DNA from: Mesorhabditis belari
Taxonomy: Eukaryota; Nematoda; Chromadorea; Rhabditida; Rhabditidae
Assembly: GCA_958450365.1 (NCBI GenBank)
Contig: CAUEEP010000760.1
Coordinates: forward strand, 1 to 64,000
Direction: 5' to 3'
DNA length: 64,000 nucleotides
Each line of letters starts with the position of its first letter. Position 1 is the stretch's first letter. The notes under the pieces are model-generated. The model was not told the DNA's origin, made no database searches, and saw only the letters and a program-made list of their open reading frames with translations. Below, one piece after another: positions 11,627 through 22,400 of the stretch. Made by a program: the position numbers and the translations under genes.

Positions 11627-11779
11627 TTTGTTCTTTTTCAAGGAGCCAATATCATTAATTTTATCTGGTTTTGGCGTTTTGGGATTAATAAAATTAATAA
11701 ATCACTGTTTTCAGATGTGGTACATTATGTAACAAGAAGAATTTTTAGTAGAAATGGATGAGAAAAAGCTGAAAAGCTA
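11627..11779 (+). pseudogene. Copied 3' end of the ligand-gated ion channel gene
   Basis: From TTTTTGTTCTTTTTCAAGGA onward this matches 24298-24447: the TM4 coding end (FQGANIINFI), the stop region and the 3' flank (TAATAAAATTAATAAATCAC), and the match continues through the neighbouring MITE. TM4 is altered and no other exons of the channel are nearby. This is a partial duplication, not a gene. Confidence 0.75.
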
Positions 11780-12010
11780 CACTACTGGACAATGAAATAT
11801 CATATTTGAAAAAAGATCGTCACTTTCGCGCCTCTGTAACTTCCTTGTCTTTACCGTATTTCTAAATATTAATATTACCATTGTGTAGCCCTTGAAAAGA
11901 GCTTTCAGAAAATGTATAACACTAATAGTTTAAACTCAAAGACAAGGGAGTTACAGACGCGCGAAAGTGACGATCGTTTTTCAGATATGATATTTCATTG
12001 TCCAGTACTG
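11780..12010. mobile_element. 231-bp foldback MITE, copy A
   Basis: The ends are CACTACTGGACAATGAAATA and its near complement ending TCATTGTCCAGTACTG, flanked by TA. The arms, containing GATCGTCACTTTCGCG, span almost the whole length. It matches 24448-24678 in length and sequence, and the flanks match too, so the two loci are one duplicated segment rather than two insertions. Confidence 0.85.
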
Positions 12011-12788
12011 TAGATGGTGATTTTCAATACCGAAGTGGATACAAAGCCTCATTTGCCAGATTAGTTTTTCCCACCAACCAATGTTTTTGATAGTTTGCTT
12101 TTCTCTTCTATAAACTTGTTATTCCAGATAATTGTAGGAACAGTAGGGTGTTTAAGATCATTTTTCAACCGCTCAGACACTGCACATTCCTTAGAATGTA
12201 TTCTATGTTGATACTCAAAAACTGATTAAAAAGACGGTTAAACAAAAACAGAAACGTAAATATAATCGGCTAGGTATTACGGCTCTTGCGTAGTTTCTGG
12301 GTATTTTGAAAGAATTCGGGTATTTTGGAAAAATTCTGGTATTTTGAACGAGTCGTCACGCTTTGAAGGCCTATAACTTTGTTTCAAAGATCATATTTTT
12401 GTTAACTTTTTATATCATTGTACAGAAGACACTTCAGACTTTCAAATGATACTAACAAGGGAAGGTCAACTGGCTGAGCCGGACAAATGACATGCAACCT
12501 GTACCATTCGACGCAGAATTTCACCTGATTCTGAATCTGCTTCCCGTTTTTGCTGAACTTTACTTTGGCAGCAGTTATAAGCTTCTAAAGTTTTTTAGGA
12601 CTCTGAAAATATGGGTTTTTAAGTGTTAAGCGCCTTCTGCGCGGCCTCGATTGTCTCTCTACTTTAATTTGATACCTAAGCCCACAGAAACAAACGTACT
12701 GGTGTCGAGATACGAGCATTCGTTTGAGAGTAAACTTAGACTACCCGACGCTCCTATAGGGGGTCGCTCTATTACAGCAATTATTATA
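12011..12788. other. Intergenic: no clear gene
   Basis: Near 12295-12350 a short degenerate run of GGGTATTTTGAA-type units. Near 12465 an AACAAGGGAAGGTCAACTGG motif resembles ones near 51305 and 62450. No coding sequence could be supported. Confidence 0.45.
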
Positions 12789-14518
12789 CAGGGTAACCAA
12801 GAACTACCGCAGCAACGTCGTATTATGTTATGAGCTCCATTTCACTTTTTGCTTAGCTGTTTTTATGGTTTTTGTGTATTTTTCTTATTTTATGGTATGT
12901 TTACTAACTTTGAATACATTGGTATGGTTGTTTTCAGGAATGGTGAAAGCGTCTCCACATCGACAATCGATCCTTGAGCTCAAGCGGCAGCTTTTCAGGC
13001 GGCTGTTCAGGCGAGCGAGATCTCAAAGCGCCTGAATGTCCCCAGAAGCCTCGTTTCTCGAACCATTCAACGTTATGAAACTCTCGGCACAGTTTCTGAT
13101 CGTCCTGGAAGTGCGCCGGCTCAAGGCAAAGAAAATGCAAGAGTTTTGTTCAAAGACTTTCCCGGACTTCATCGCGTTTTCTGAGTCCCAGCTCGCCCGA
13201 TCCAGCTCACCCGATCTTAACCCATTGGATTACTCAGTCTGGAGTGTTCTTGAAGCCAGGGCATGTGCAAAACCACATAAAAATATCGAAAATTTGAAGA
13301 AGGCGCTCATCAAAGCATGGGATACCCTGTACACCCATGGGATACCCTGTACACCCATGGGATACCCTGTACACCCATGGGATACCCTGTACACCCATGG
13401 GATACCCTGTACACCCATGGGATACCCTGTACACCCATGGGATACCCTGTACACCCATGGGATACCCTGTACACCCATGGGATACCCTGTACACCCAGGG
13501 ATACCCTGTACACCCATGGGATACCCTGTACACCCATGGGATACCCTTACACCCATGGGATACCCTGTACACCCATGGGATACCCTGTACACCCATGGGA
13601 TACCCTGTACACCCATGGGATACCCTGTACACCCATGGGATACCCTGTACACCCATGGGATACCCTGTACACCCATGGGATACCCTGTACACCCATGGGA
13701 TACCCTGTACACCCATGGGATACCCTGTACACCCATGGGATACCTGTACACCCATGGGATACCCTGTACACCCATGGGATACCCTGTACACCCATGGGAT
13801 ACCCTGTACACCCATGGGATACCCTGTACACCCATGGGATATTCTGTACACCCATGGGATATTCTGTACACCCATGGGATATTCTGTACACCCATGGGAT
13901 ATTCTGTACACCCATGGGATATTCTGTACACCCATGGGATATTCTGTACACCCATGGGATATTCTGTACACCCATGGGATATTCTGTACACCCATGGGAT
14001 ATTCTGTACACCCATGGGATATTCTGTACACCACCCACAATTTTGTTGTGAGGCTTCCAAAAGTAATTGGACTTATTAAGAAGATGGTGCGCCTGCTCAC
14101 AAGGCAAAGAAAGTGCAAGAGTTTTGTTCAAAGACCTTCCCGGACTTCATCTCGTTTTCTGAGTGGCCACCCAGCTCACCCATTGTCCCACCTAACTTAA
14201 CCCCCCCCCCTTAACTCAGTTTGGAGTGTCCTTGAAGCCAGGGCATGTGCAAAACCACAAAAAAAATATGGAAAGTTTGAAGAAGGCGCTCATCAAAGCA
14301 TGGGATACCCTCGATGATACCTATTTGCTCGCCACGGTCAATACGTTTCCCAAACGTTTGCAGGGCATCTGAATGCCGATGGAAGCAAATTTGAATTTAA
14401 TTGTTAATTTGTTACTGTTATATGTTGAATAAAGATATTTAAGTTAATTTTTCGAGATGGGTTGCATATTTGATTAAAAGCCAGGCCTTTTATGTGTTGC
14501 GGGAATTCTTGGTCACTG
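12789..14518 (+). mobile_element. Tc1/mariner-type relic with internal minisatellite
   Basis: Terminal repeats CAGGGTAACCAAGAACTACC and (inverted) GGGAATTCTTGGTCACTG are flanked by TA. Inside, a helix-turn-helix segment (SEISKRLNVPRSLVSRTIQR) is followed, after a deletion, by the transposase C-terminus (PDLNPLDYSVWSVLEARA, KNIENLKKALIKAWDT). That C-terminus is interrupted at GCATGGGATACCCT by a 20-bp array. After the array a second, frame-broken copy of the C-terminal half follows and ends normally (PKRLQGI). It is a non-autonomous, partly duplicated element. Confidence 0.85.
13319..14031. repeat. 20-bp minisatellite, about 36 copies
   Basis: The unit is GGGATACCCTGTACACCCAT. The first two thirds are nearly identical; four units are a base or so short (near 13498, 13550 and 13742). 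From about 13840 the unit changes uniformly to GGGATATTCTGTACACCCAT. The array starts inside the transposase text GCATGGGATACCCT and drops out of register at CACCACCCACAATTTTG. Because 20 is not a multiple of three and the unit lacks stops, several frames on both strands are open; none is a gene. Confidence 0.97.
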
Positions 14519-14976
14519 TATCATTCTATACTTTTGGTTGCGGGAGCTCGAGATTTTTATGAAACTTTCGAACAACTATATTATTAATTTTAGTGGCACG
14601 TAACTATCTATTGTATATGTAAATTCAATTGTATATGTAAATTCAATTGTACGAGTAAATTCGAGTATACTAAAGATGTCAAAAAGCTCTAGCAAATCCG
14701 TTTAGAGTCGTCTGGGCTTTTTTCTCTACAAATTCTCTTGAATAACTTACAATGGCACAACAATAGCATCATCGGTCAGATAGATTTACAAATAAAAGTT
14801 TAAAAAACGGACAAAAGAAAACTTTCGTCGAGTCTCGTGTCTTGAAACTCAGAGAATTTCCGTTTCTTTAGTTTTCATGGCGAGCCAATTAGTTCTGATA
14901 ATGCAATTTCTTTTCACCTGACCGATCGTTGACATCTGAGCCTCGGGTTTCTCTTTTTTTTCAGCATTCGCACCGA
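14519..14976. other. Upstream region of second Srh-like gene
   Basis: AT-rich. A short direct repeat, GTATATGTAAATTCAATT, occurs twice near 14610-14650. A pyrimidine-rich acceptor (TTTTTTTTCAG) at 14955-14964 precedes the first coding text and could be a trans-splice or intron acceptor. Confidence 0.45.
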
Positions 14977-17592
14977 ATGCAGGTGATAGTCAATCCGGAT
15001 TTTTCACTTTTCCATACTCTATTTCCCTTCCTATTTTCTACTCAAACATCTTTACACTTCTACCAAATGTTTCTACCGAATCACGATCAACGATCGATCA
15101 TCTATCTCATCTATGACATCTCCTTTCTCTTTTCGATCATTACTTTTTTGTGCGCACTTTATTTGATCTTTTTTCAAACGACCCACGCTACGAAGACCTA
15201 CAAGAAGTTGCTTATCGCGCAAATGGTTTGATTTTTGGTTCTTTGAAAGTTGACTACGAATTGGCTCATTTTAAAGCTTTTCTGGCTATTGAATAAGCGA
15301 TTTTCTGGTAAAACCGTTTTTCAGTGTTGCTCTCTTTGAACAAAACTATGAATGTTCGCTTTTTAGACATTCGCTTTATGCGGTGACATTTTGTCAACTC
15401 TTGGCCGACCAATCTACTTTCCATCACTTTACACGATCGTCTACTCATCTACCATTCTCTCGATTCACACAAAAGCGATGGGGATTTTCGCCTTTGTAAG
15501 CCGGGGAACAACCAGGTTCTCAAGTTTCTTTCAAATTTCAGGCTTTTACCCTCACACTTGTTCACGGTTTTCTAACGATTTCCGGAAGTCTCGGCTTCTA
15601 CAAGTTGCGTCTCGTCTACATCGAGTACAAACGAGTACTTTGGATAGCACAATTCTCGTTTCTCGCTTGCGTTGCGGCAAAAGAATTTCTGAACTGGTGC
15701 ACCGCGTACGATTTGTATTTTAATGGACAATGCACTGACGATCCAAAAGTGGTTAGTGGCGACTTTATGGGGGAAAACACCAGTTTCTCTTCTAAAAGTA
15801 CTTCAGTTGTGTGCAGCGAATGGCATGTCGTCATTTTGTGACTACGATCTTCCGTACATCTTACAATGTACTCCGACAACTGCCGGAACTCGCGTCTGGA
15901 TTGCGATAGGAGTTGCAATGGCACTGCTCGGCGGGACGCTGACGGCGATCTGTGTCTTGGTCACCTATGAAGCTTTTCATCCAAAGCAGAATATCAGCCG
16001 GAAAACCCTCGAAATGCAACGATATTTTAATACGGTTTATCTGGCACAGGTTTTTTACCGAATTCGTTACCGATTCCAATACGGTTCATAGTTTCTTCCG
16101 GTTTCAAAACGATACAAAAATTCCAAAACAATACGGTTCATAGTTTCTTCCAATGCGGCAAAAGGGTCCAAAAGCCCAATACGGTTCCAATTTAAAAAAA
16201 AACGGAAAAAGGTCCTATTTCCTTCAAAAGGGTCTATTATTATTCCAATACGGTTCCTATTTAATTAAAACGACGTCCTATTTTATTCCAATACGGTTCA
16301 AAACGGTTCCATTTCCTTCAATACGGTTCCCTATTTTATTCCAATACGGTTCAAAACGGTTCCGTTAATTTAAAACAATACGGTTCCGAAACGACAATAC
16401 GGTTCCAATACGGTTCCAATACGGCTCCAATACGGTTCCTATTTTATTCCAATACGGTTCCTATACGGTTCCTATTTCCTTCCAATACGGTTCCTATTTT
16501 ATTCCAATACGGTTCCAATACGATTCCAATAAGAATCGTTTTTCTGGTGTAAAAAGTGAGCTGAATTTAAGCTAGAAAATAATAATTTTTCAAAAACTCT
16601 AAAATTTTAACGGAAAGCTGCACTCATTTTTTTTACGAGTAATTTCTTCGAGTCGACTTGTAACCAATAGAAGAAAATGTTCTTGAATTGGTGGATTCGT
16701 TTTTAAGAAATTCCAGTCCAACTTTTTCCGGGAACTTTCTTTCCAACCTAATAACTTTCATTTACTTAGCTTATCGTAAGTAAGGAAACAAGGATCAAAA
16801 TCAAAAATGGCTTCCATTTTTCCTTCATTTCTCTTTCCAACCTAATAAATTGAAAAAGCGCAACCCGAAAAAAGCGGTTGTGAAGCGAACTTTATTGGCA
16901 TTTTGGATTAACCCAAAATTTGATGTGTTCGAAAATTTTAAAGCAGAAACATTGGAAACAGAGAAGTGTTTGTGCCCGGTAACGGGTTTGCTATAGCTTT
17001 TTTTCAGCTGTCACTTTTTTCGACCAGAATCAATCAGCATTCAGAACCAAATATCGGTCTTGGTCTCGACTCCGGTCGTGTTAGCCGTCGCCATGATTCT
17101 CCAGCTGATCACCAACGATCTTCTTGTGGCAAGTAAGGGTTTCCTTTAGATTAATCTCTTAGTTAATTTCACTTTATACAAGGAGAATTGGAGCAATTTG
17201 CAAAAAAATTCTGGTATTTTAAAGCTGGTATTTTAAAGCTGGTATTTTAAAGCTGGTATTCTAAAGCTGGTATTTTAAAGCTGGTATTTTAAAGCTGGTA
17301 TTCTAAAGCTGGTATTTTAAAACTGGTATTTTAAAACTGGTATTTTAAAACTGGTATTTTAAAGCTGGTATTTTGAAGCACCAATTCAACTCACATTCCA
17401 GTTGCGAGTCTCTGGGAATTGGGCATGAATTTCCACTCAATCGCCATCAACCTTCTCGTGATTTTTTCATCCAAAACATATCGTCGAGTGATTTTCGGGT
17501 CATTGCAGAAACTTTCCGGGCTTACTTGTGCCCGGTCACCAAGTGTCACAACAACACATCACTCCCTAATCAATGTCCAAGCCATCAAATAA
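14977..17592 (+). CDS. Nematode chemoreceptor, Srh-like 7TM GPCR
   Basis: A sensory seven-helix receptor, paralogous in class to the gene at 7032. Six exons keep phase throughout: 14977-15225, 15367-15495, 15542-15751, 15807-16049, 17045-17132, 17402-17592 (TAA). Starting at ATG 14977 gives 369 residues; ATG 15067 gives 339, nearer to the usual Srh size. TM1 is within YLIYDISFLFSIITFLCALY, TM2 follows CGDILSTLGRPIYF, and the intracellular loop 3 motif is SRKTLEMQRYFNTVYLAQ, then TM6 QISVLVSTPVVLAVAM. The end is MNFHSIAINLLVIFSSKTYR, the usual TM7-TYR/PYR ending. Two introns are expanded by tandem repeats. No frame break was seen, so it may be functional. Confidence 0.82.
16068..16540. repeat. 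Degenerate AATACGGTTCC tandem repeat
   Basis: Dozens of AATACGGTTC motifs are spaced by short T-, A- and TATTTTATTCC-rich linkers in the 16050-17044 intron of the Srh-like gene. Spacing is irregular, 11 to about 35 bp. Confidence 0.85.
17205..17378. repeat. 15-bp minisatellite TAAAGCTGGTATTTT
   Basis: About eleven units of TAAAGCTGGTATTTT with A/G and T/C variants run up to the last intron acceptor of the second Srh-like gene. Confidence 0.9.
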
Positions 17593-17837
17593 AATTTTTG
17601 TCCCATTTATGCTTTAACAACAACTTTATTTGAGTGCGTATAATGTGAATACTTTATTTCAACGCAAAAATAAAGGCTAGGCAACACTAACTAGGGAAAG
17701 GCACAAACTTCCCGTAAACTTTCGATTCCCGATCACATACAACTTACTAAATCGAGTATGGAGATTCATAATCTGAAATCAAAATCTGCCAAACAAACTT
17801 GCAGACGCGTAAAAATTGAATCGAAAGTTTGAAGATA

Positions 17838-17945
17838 TACTTTAAAGGACGCTTTTTGAGTCGTTGGGATCTGGGCACCGTTGGCCTAGTGGATAGTGAG
17901 ATAGCCTCTCGGTGGTAAGATCGGGATTCAATCCGGCTTTTTGGT
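17838..17945 (+). mobile_element. tRNA-derived SINE copy
   Basis: TTTAAAGGACGCTTTTTGAG leads to GTTGGCCTAGTGGATAGTGA (A box) and GATCGGGATTCAATCCGG (B box) at tRNA-like spacing. A T-rich tail follows. Related to 11540-11626 and 18010-18140. Confidence 0.7.
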
Positions 17946-18009
17946 TTTTGGTTTTTTTTCGAAATGTAATACGCGTAAAAATTGAATTGGAATTTCCAAG
18001 CTTTAAAGA

Positions 18010-18140
18010 ACTCTAAAGAATTGAGGCAAATTGAGTTAAAGCTTTAAAGGACGCTTTTCAATCACTGAGACATGGGGAAGGGTGACCTAGTGGATAGTGG
18101 GATGGCCTCCGGTTTGGTCCCGCCGTGGGTTTTTGGGTTT
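18010..18140 (+). mobile_element. tRNA-derived SINE copy
   Basis: The same left flank (TTTAAAGGACGCTTTTCAAT) and A box (TGACCTAGTGGATAGTGGGA), then a worn B box (GGTTTGGTCCCG). It lies about 170 bp from the previous copy in the same orientation. Confidence 0.65.
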
Positions 18141-19058
18141 TTTGTCTCTAGATGTAATACTTCACTTTGTAACTATTGAATATAACAAAGCAAAAGATGA
18201 AATGTTAACATATATGAAAGAGATCACGAATCATCCAAAACAATTAAAATGCGAACATCTGATAAAAGCAAAGTGCGTAATACATCTCTCGATTTCGAGC
18301 AACTCCATTTAGAAAAAGAATGACATTACTGATTAGCCAACCTAATAATATAGAAAAAGGTTGTAAAAACGACAAGAAACAATATAATTAATTAGTTTTT
18401 GACCGTTTCCGAAAAATCTTTTCGTGGTTTTGTATGTCGAGAACCAGTAGGAATAGAACCGGAATTCTCCTGAAGACATAATTTATGTGATTGTTTGAGA
18501 AGTAAACCGCTCGCCTGCTCTCCAAAATCTTGGTTTTATATTCTATCGTTGGACTTGTTTAAGTGAGCTAAATAGCTAGTAGCTAAAATAGTAGCTAAAA
18601 AAGTAGCTAAAATTTAAGTGAGCATTTAATTAAAACTGATTGCTGATCATTACTTATTGCTTTTTCCAAAAAGCTCTTCACCCAATAACAAGCACATCAA
18701 TCGATCGATTTTGGTCATACCATTCGATTCTCTACTTAAATTCTTAAATTTCCTATTCTTAAATTTACTAATGCCTAGCAAATTTGAGAATATTTTGTTC
18801 CTAAAAGGCGAGTGTGCAAAATTGGAAAATTTTTGTGGGCAATTACTTAACGAGTTCTGGAAATTATCTCCATTAACTAATAAGTTAAAATATTCTCAAT
18901 TTAGCTTCGAAAATTCTCTAGAATTTCTCTAGAAAATTCTCTACAGTATGTAACACATTAAAGAATCCCAAAAGTGCAGTTCCAGGATTTGTAATAATTT
19001 GTCTATTATAGATTTTAAAGTAAAAACGGTACTTGTCGGTTTGACAACTAGGTAATTC
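18141..19058. other. Intergenic with short coding-like frames
   Basis: A plus-strand frame ending at 18312 contains YNKAKDEMLTYMKEITNHPK, which looks coding but has no partner exon I can identify. A frame at 18657-18932 is Leu/Phe-rich and unconvincing. No gene is called. Confidence 0.3.
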
Positions 19059-19263
19059 GGTACTTGTCGGTTATACATCCACAGAGACTCAACTCAGTTA
19101 AGCAAGAAGTTGACAACTTGTGAGTGGTGATTATGTTCAGTGAAGTAGAGTGCTCGTCTGAAGTGATCAGTCGATCAGTCGAACGAAAATCGAGAAACGA
19201 GAAGACTCGCATGGAGATGCTTCACGGAGATTAGTCTTTGTGAATATATAATCGACAAGTACC
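19059..19263. mobile_element. MITE with GGTACTTGTCGG ends
   Basis: It starts GGTACTTGTCGGTTATACAT and ends TAATCGACAAGTACC. The interior matches the element at 48915-49130 in inverse orientation (for example GAAGTAGAGTGCTCGTCTGA). A short extra end copy lies at 19028. No coding capacity. Confidence 0.75.
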
Positions 19264-19479
19264 GTAAAAACTCTGAAAAATACTCTAGTTTATACCAAAA
19301 CTCTGTCAATTTCCTTAAGTAAAGACATAAATACCTAGACTCGAAACTCTAAAAGACTCCTCTTCACAGCACTCAAATTTCTTCTCTGATGTGTTTGTTT
19401 AAACGCTTGAATTGCTGAAAAAAAATTGAACAAGATTTCAGCCAAGAGTTTAGTAATGGAAATCAAATGAATCACATTT

Positions 19480-22400
19480 ATGTTCAGCATATTTTTGAAT
19501 ATTCTTTTGTTGGACAAAGTTCTATCAGCTCAACGCTATAGAAATAGCTCCAATGATGAGGATTATCAGCAATATGGAGTCACAGGTGAACTTTATTTGT
19601 TTTATAATAGTATAGAAACTTATTTTAGGTGAATATTCCCAATTCATTAATTCTGCTCATGATTTGTATAAGGAGCTGTTTACGAGAAGGGATTATCAAA
19701 TGTTCTTGGCTCCTATCAACTCAAAAGTGACGAGGAGCGCTTTAGGTAAAAAAAAATGGGATTGGCTTTTAAACAACTGATAATCTAGCTACAGATTTTC
19801 AAATACTATTGGTTTGATTGAGAAAAGATGAATATTTGAAGTTTAAAGAACCAAAATGGTGTCTAGAGAACCGCTCTCTAAAAGAGACTTTAGTAGCTCA
19901 GCGGATAAAGTGCTTTTCTAACGATCTGGACAAAGAGAGTTCGATTTCCGTATCATTTTAAGACAATTGCTCATTGCCAGAGTTTTCCGCAGATTGTATA
20001 TGTTTTTTTAATCAAATATTAAACACTTATTTAGATTCGGAAAAATTCGAGATCACCGTCGCTATTCAAAGGCTTATGGTGCTCAGTGTGGTGAGGAAAC
20101 TTGACTGATTATGAGGAAAAAAGTCTGATAATCTGATAAAACCTGTAAAACTTAAAGCCAAGTAAATAGAACTTTCTAGCAAGTAACTTTATTCATTTCA
20201 TTCTGTACTCGCCAAGCTGTGAATAGTTCTGATAACTGTGGATAGTTCTGATAGCTGTGAATAGTTCTGATAGCTGTGAATAGTTCTGATAGCTGTGAAT
20301 AGTTCTGATGGCTGTGAATAGTTCTGATAGCTGTGAATAACCAGACCAGGTCTGGTCTGGTCTGACTTCATTGAAACCAGTTAAATCCAGTCAAATCCAT
20401 TTAAAACCCATTATTCCTGTTATTAGGATATGGCTCGTCAAACGATGGAAATGTACTTTGAACTTGAGATGTCATGGACCGATATTCGATTGGCTTGGGA
20501 CTCTCAAGAGTTTGACGATATCGAGATTCTCTATGTTCACTGTGATGCCTTATGGGCTCCTGAGGAGTTTCTTGTGATGAGGTTTAGTAAAACAACAATA
20601 AAAGTATTCATAGATATCTCTTATTTTAGTCCAACAATCAATGAAGGCCTTCCACAGCGTTTCAAACAGTGCAAGCTTTATGCAAATGGCTCGGTGCACT
20701 TTGATATGTTTATGCAAATCGAGAACATTTGCCCGATGAATGTGAGTGAAATAGAAAAAGAGGCTCTAAATTAATAGAACTTGTGCAAGTTCAGCTATCG
20801 AGCTTTTCAGCTTCAGCTTTTCACTTAATTAGCCGTCTTTTCACAAGACCTTTCTAAGGCTGATGAGGTCAGATCAAGCCAAACAAGTATTCTAAGTTTA
20901 AAAAAGATTTATTTTTTATTTTTTATGAAGTTAGCCATTTTAGATTCAAAAATTCCCCTTCGATTCACAGACGTGTTTGGTCGACTTCTCTTCTTTACAA
21001 TACGAGTTCTATCAGCTAAATCTCAAGCCGGGCTTATTCACGAAATACCAGGGAAAACAGTTAAAAGTAAATATGAATACGATTGGATCAGTGCATGGGA
21101 AAGGAGAACTTTTTAGAACTACAGTTCAACACTAGACCATACAGGGTGCGTCATAATTATTGCAACAAGATACTCAAGGCATTGAACACCAAGAAGTTTC
21201 ACTGGAAGAAGATTTTTAAACAGAAATAGCTTTATTTAACAGTAACAAATAAGGAAACAAGAGATCATTCGATGTGACCGCCTTTTTCCTTGATAACAGC
21301 CCTTAATCGGTTCGGATAGGCCTCCACTGCGGCCCGAATGTCATCTTGAGGAATCGCCTTCCATCCTTTGGTCAAAGACTTCTTCAAAGAATCCAAACTT
21401 GTGTGTTTTCGAGAGCAGACATTACCCTCTAAGATTGCCCAAATGGAAAAGTCCATCACATTGAGATTCCGGTGAGTTTGGAGGCCATTCATCCTTGGTG
21501 ATCACTGAGGGAAAGTTGGCCACACACCAATCCTGAACGGTCTTCTTCGTGTGAGCGGGAGCTCCATCTTGCATGAAGGTCCAATTTTGATTGTTATTGG
21601 CTTTACACGCCCATGACACGCCCATTTTCCTGTTTGGAAAACGGTCTTTGAACTCTTGTTGCAATAATTATGACGCACCCTGTAGAATTGACTCAAATTT
21701 TTATATTAGATTGGCAAGTTATAAACGATCGTTTTAGGCAACAACTTGTTTATTTTATAGAACGTAAAAAAAGAAGATTAATCCAAAAGGTATTCTCCAT
21801 ATTATCGATGACTTCTTGCCATCTTTGGCGCAATTCCTTGATACCATTCTCAAAAAACTAAGCGTCCATCTGAGCAAAGTAGAAATCAAGTGCGTTTTTG
21901 ACTTGTGAATGATCAGCGAAAAGTTTTCCATAGCAGAATTGCTTTAACGATCGAAACAAATGGTAATCTGAGGGTGCTAGGTCGGGTGAATAAGGCTTTC
22001 CAGAGTTTCCAGCCTTAGAAATTTCCAGCCAAGCTCGTCGAGTTTTTGTGAGTGACTTTTGCTTTTTGCGATTTTCCGTTGTCTTGCAAAAAACGGACGT
22101 TCGACGGATTGATGCCCAATTTCTTCAATAAGTCACTAAGTCTCGTCAACTGTTTTGAGTAGGGATCAGCATCGATGTTCTGCATAGGATTCACCAGCTC
22201 ATAGTACACCAAACCTCTAGAATTCCACCAGCAACAAAGCATAATCTTCTTCCCATGAATATCGGGTTTTGGGGTAGTTTGAGGAACTTGACCTGACGAT
22301 AACCATTGGTTCTCGAATTTCGTGTTTAATTATCGAAATAGATCCAAGTTTCATCAGAAGTTAAAATTGAATTCTAGAAACCTCCAGATTTGCACTTGTG

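Noticed and set aside
13319..14031. CRISPR-like array
   Set aside because: The units are contiguous 20-bp tandem copies with no unique spacers, in a eukaryote, and no cas genes are present.
13036..14200. Several long ORFs on both strands through the 20-bp array
   Set aside because: The array has no stops in several frames, so all of them are open. The repeated GYPVHPWDTLYTHGIPCTPM-type translation is a by-product. Only the flanking transposase text is biological.
19882..19962. Functional tRNA genes here and at 4300, 17838, 18010, 46438, 61045
   Set aside because: A and B boxes are visible, but no acceptor stems or complete anticodon arms can be paired. They fit SINEs or pseudo-tRNAs better.
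19480..20108. A separate 98-residue secreted protein ending at TGA 20108
   Set aside because: The frame reads through the donor at 20091. Using that donor joins in phase to the channel's ligand-binding exons, and the text matches the N-terminus of a Cys-loop subunit.
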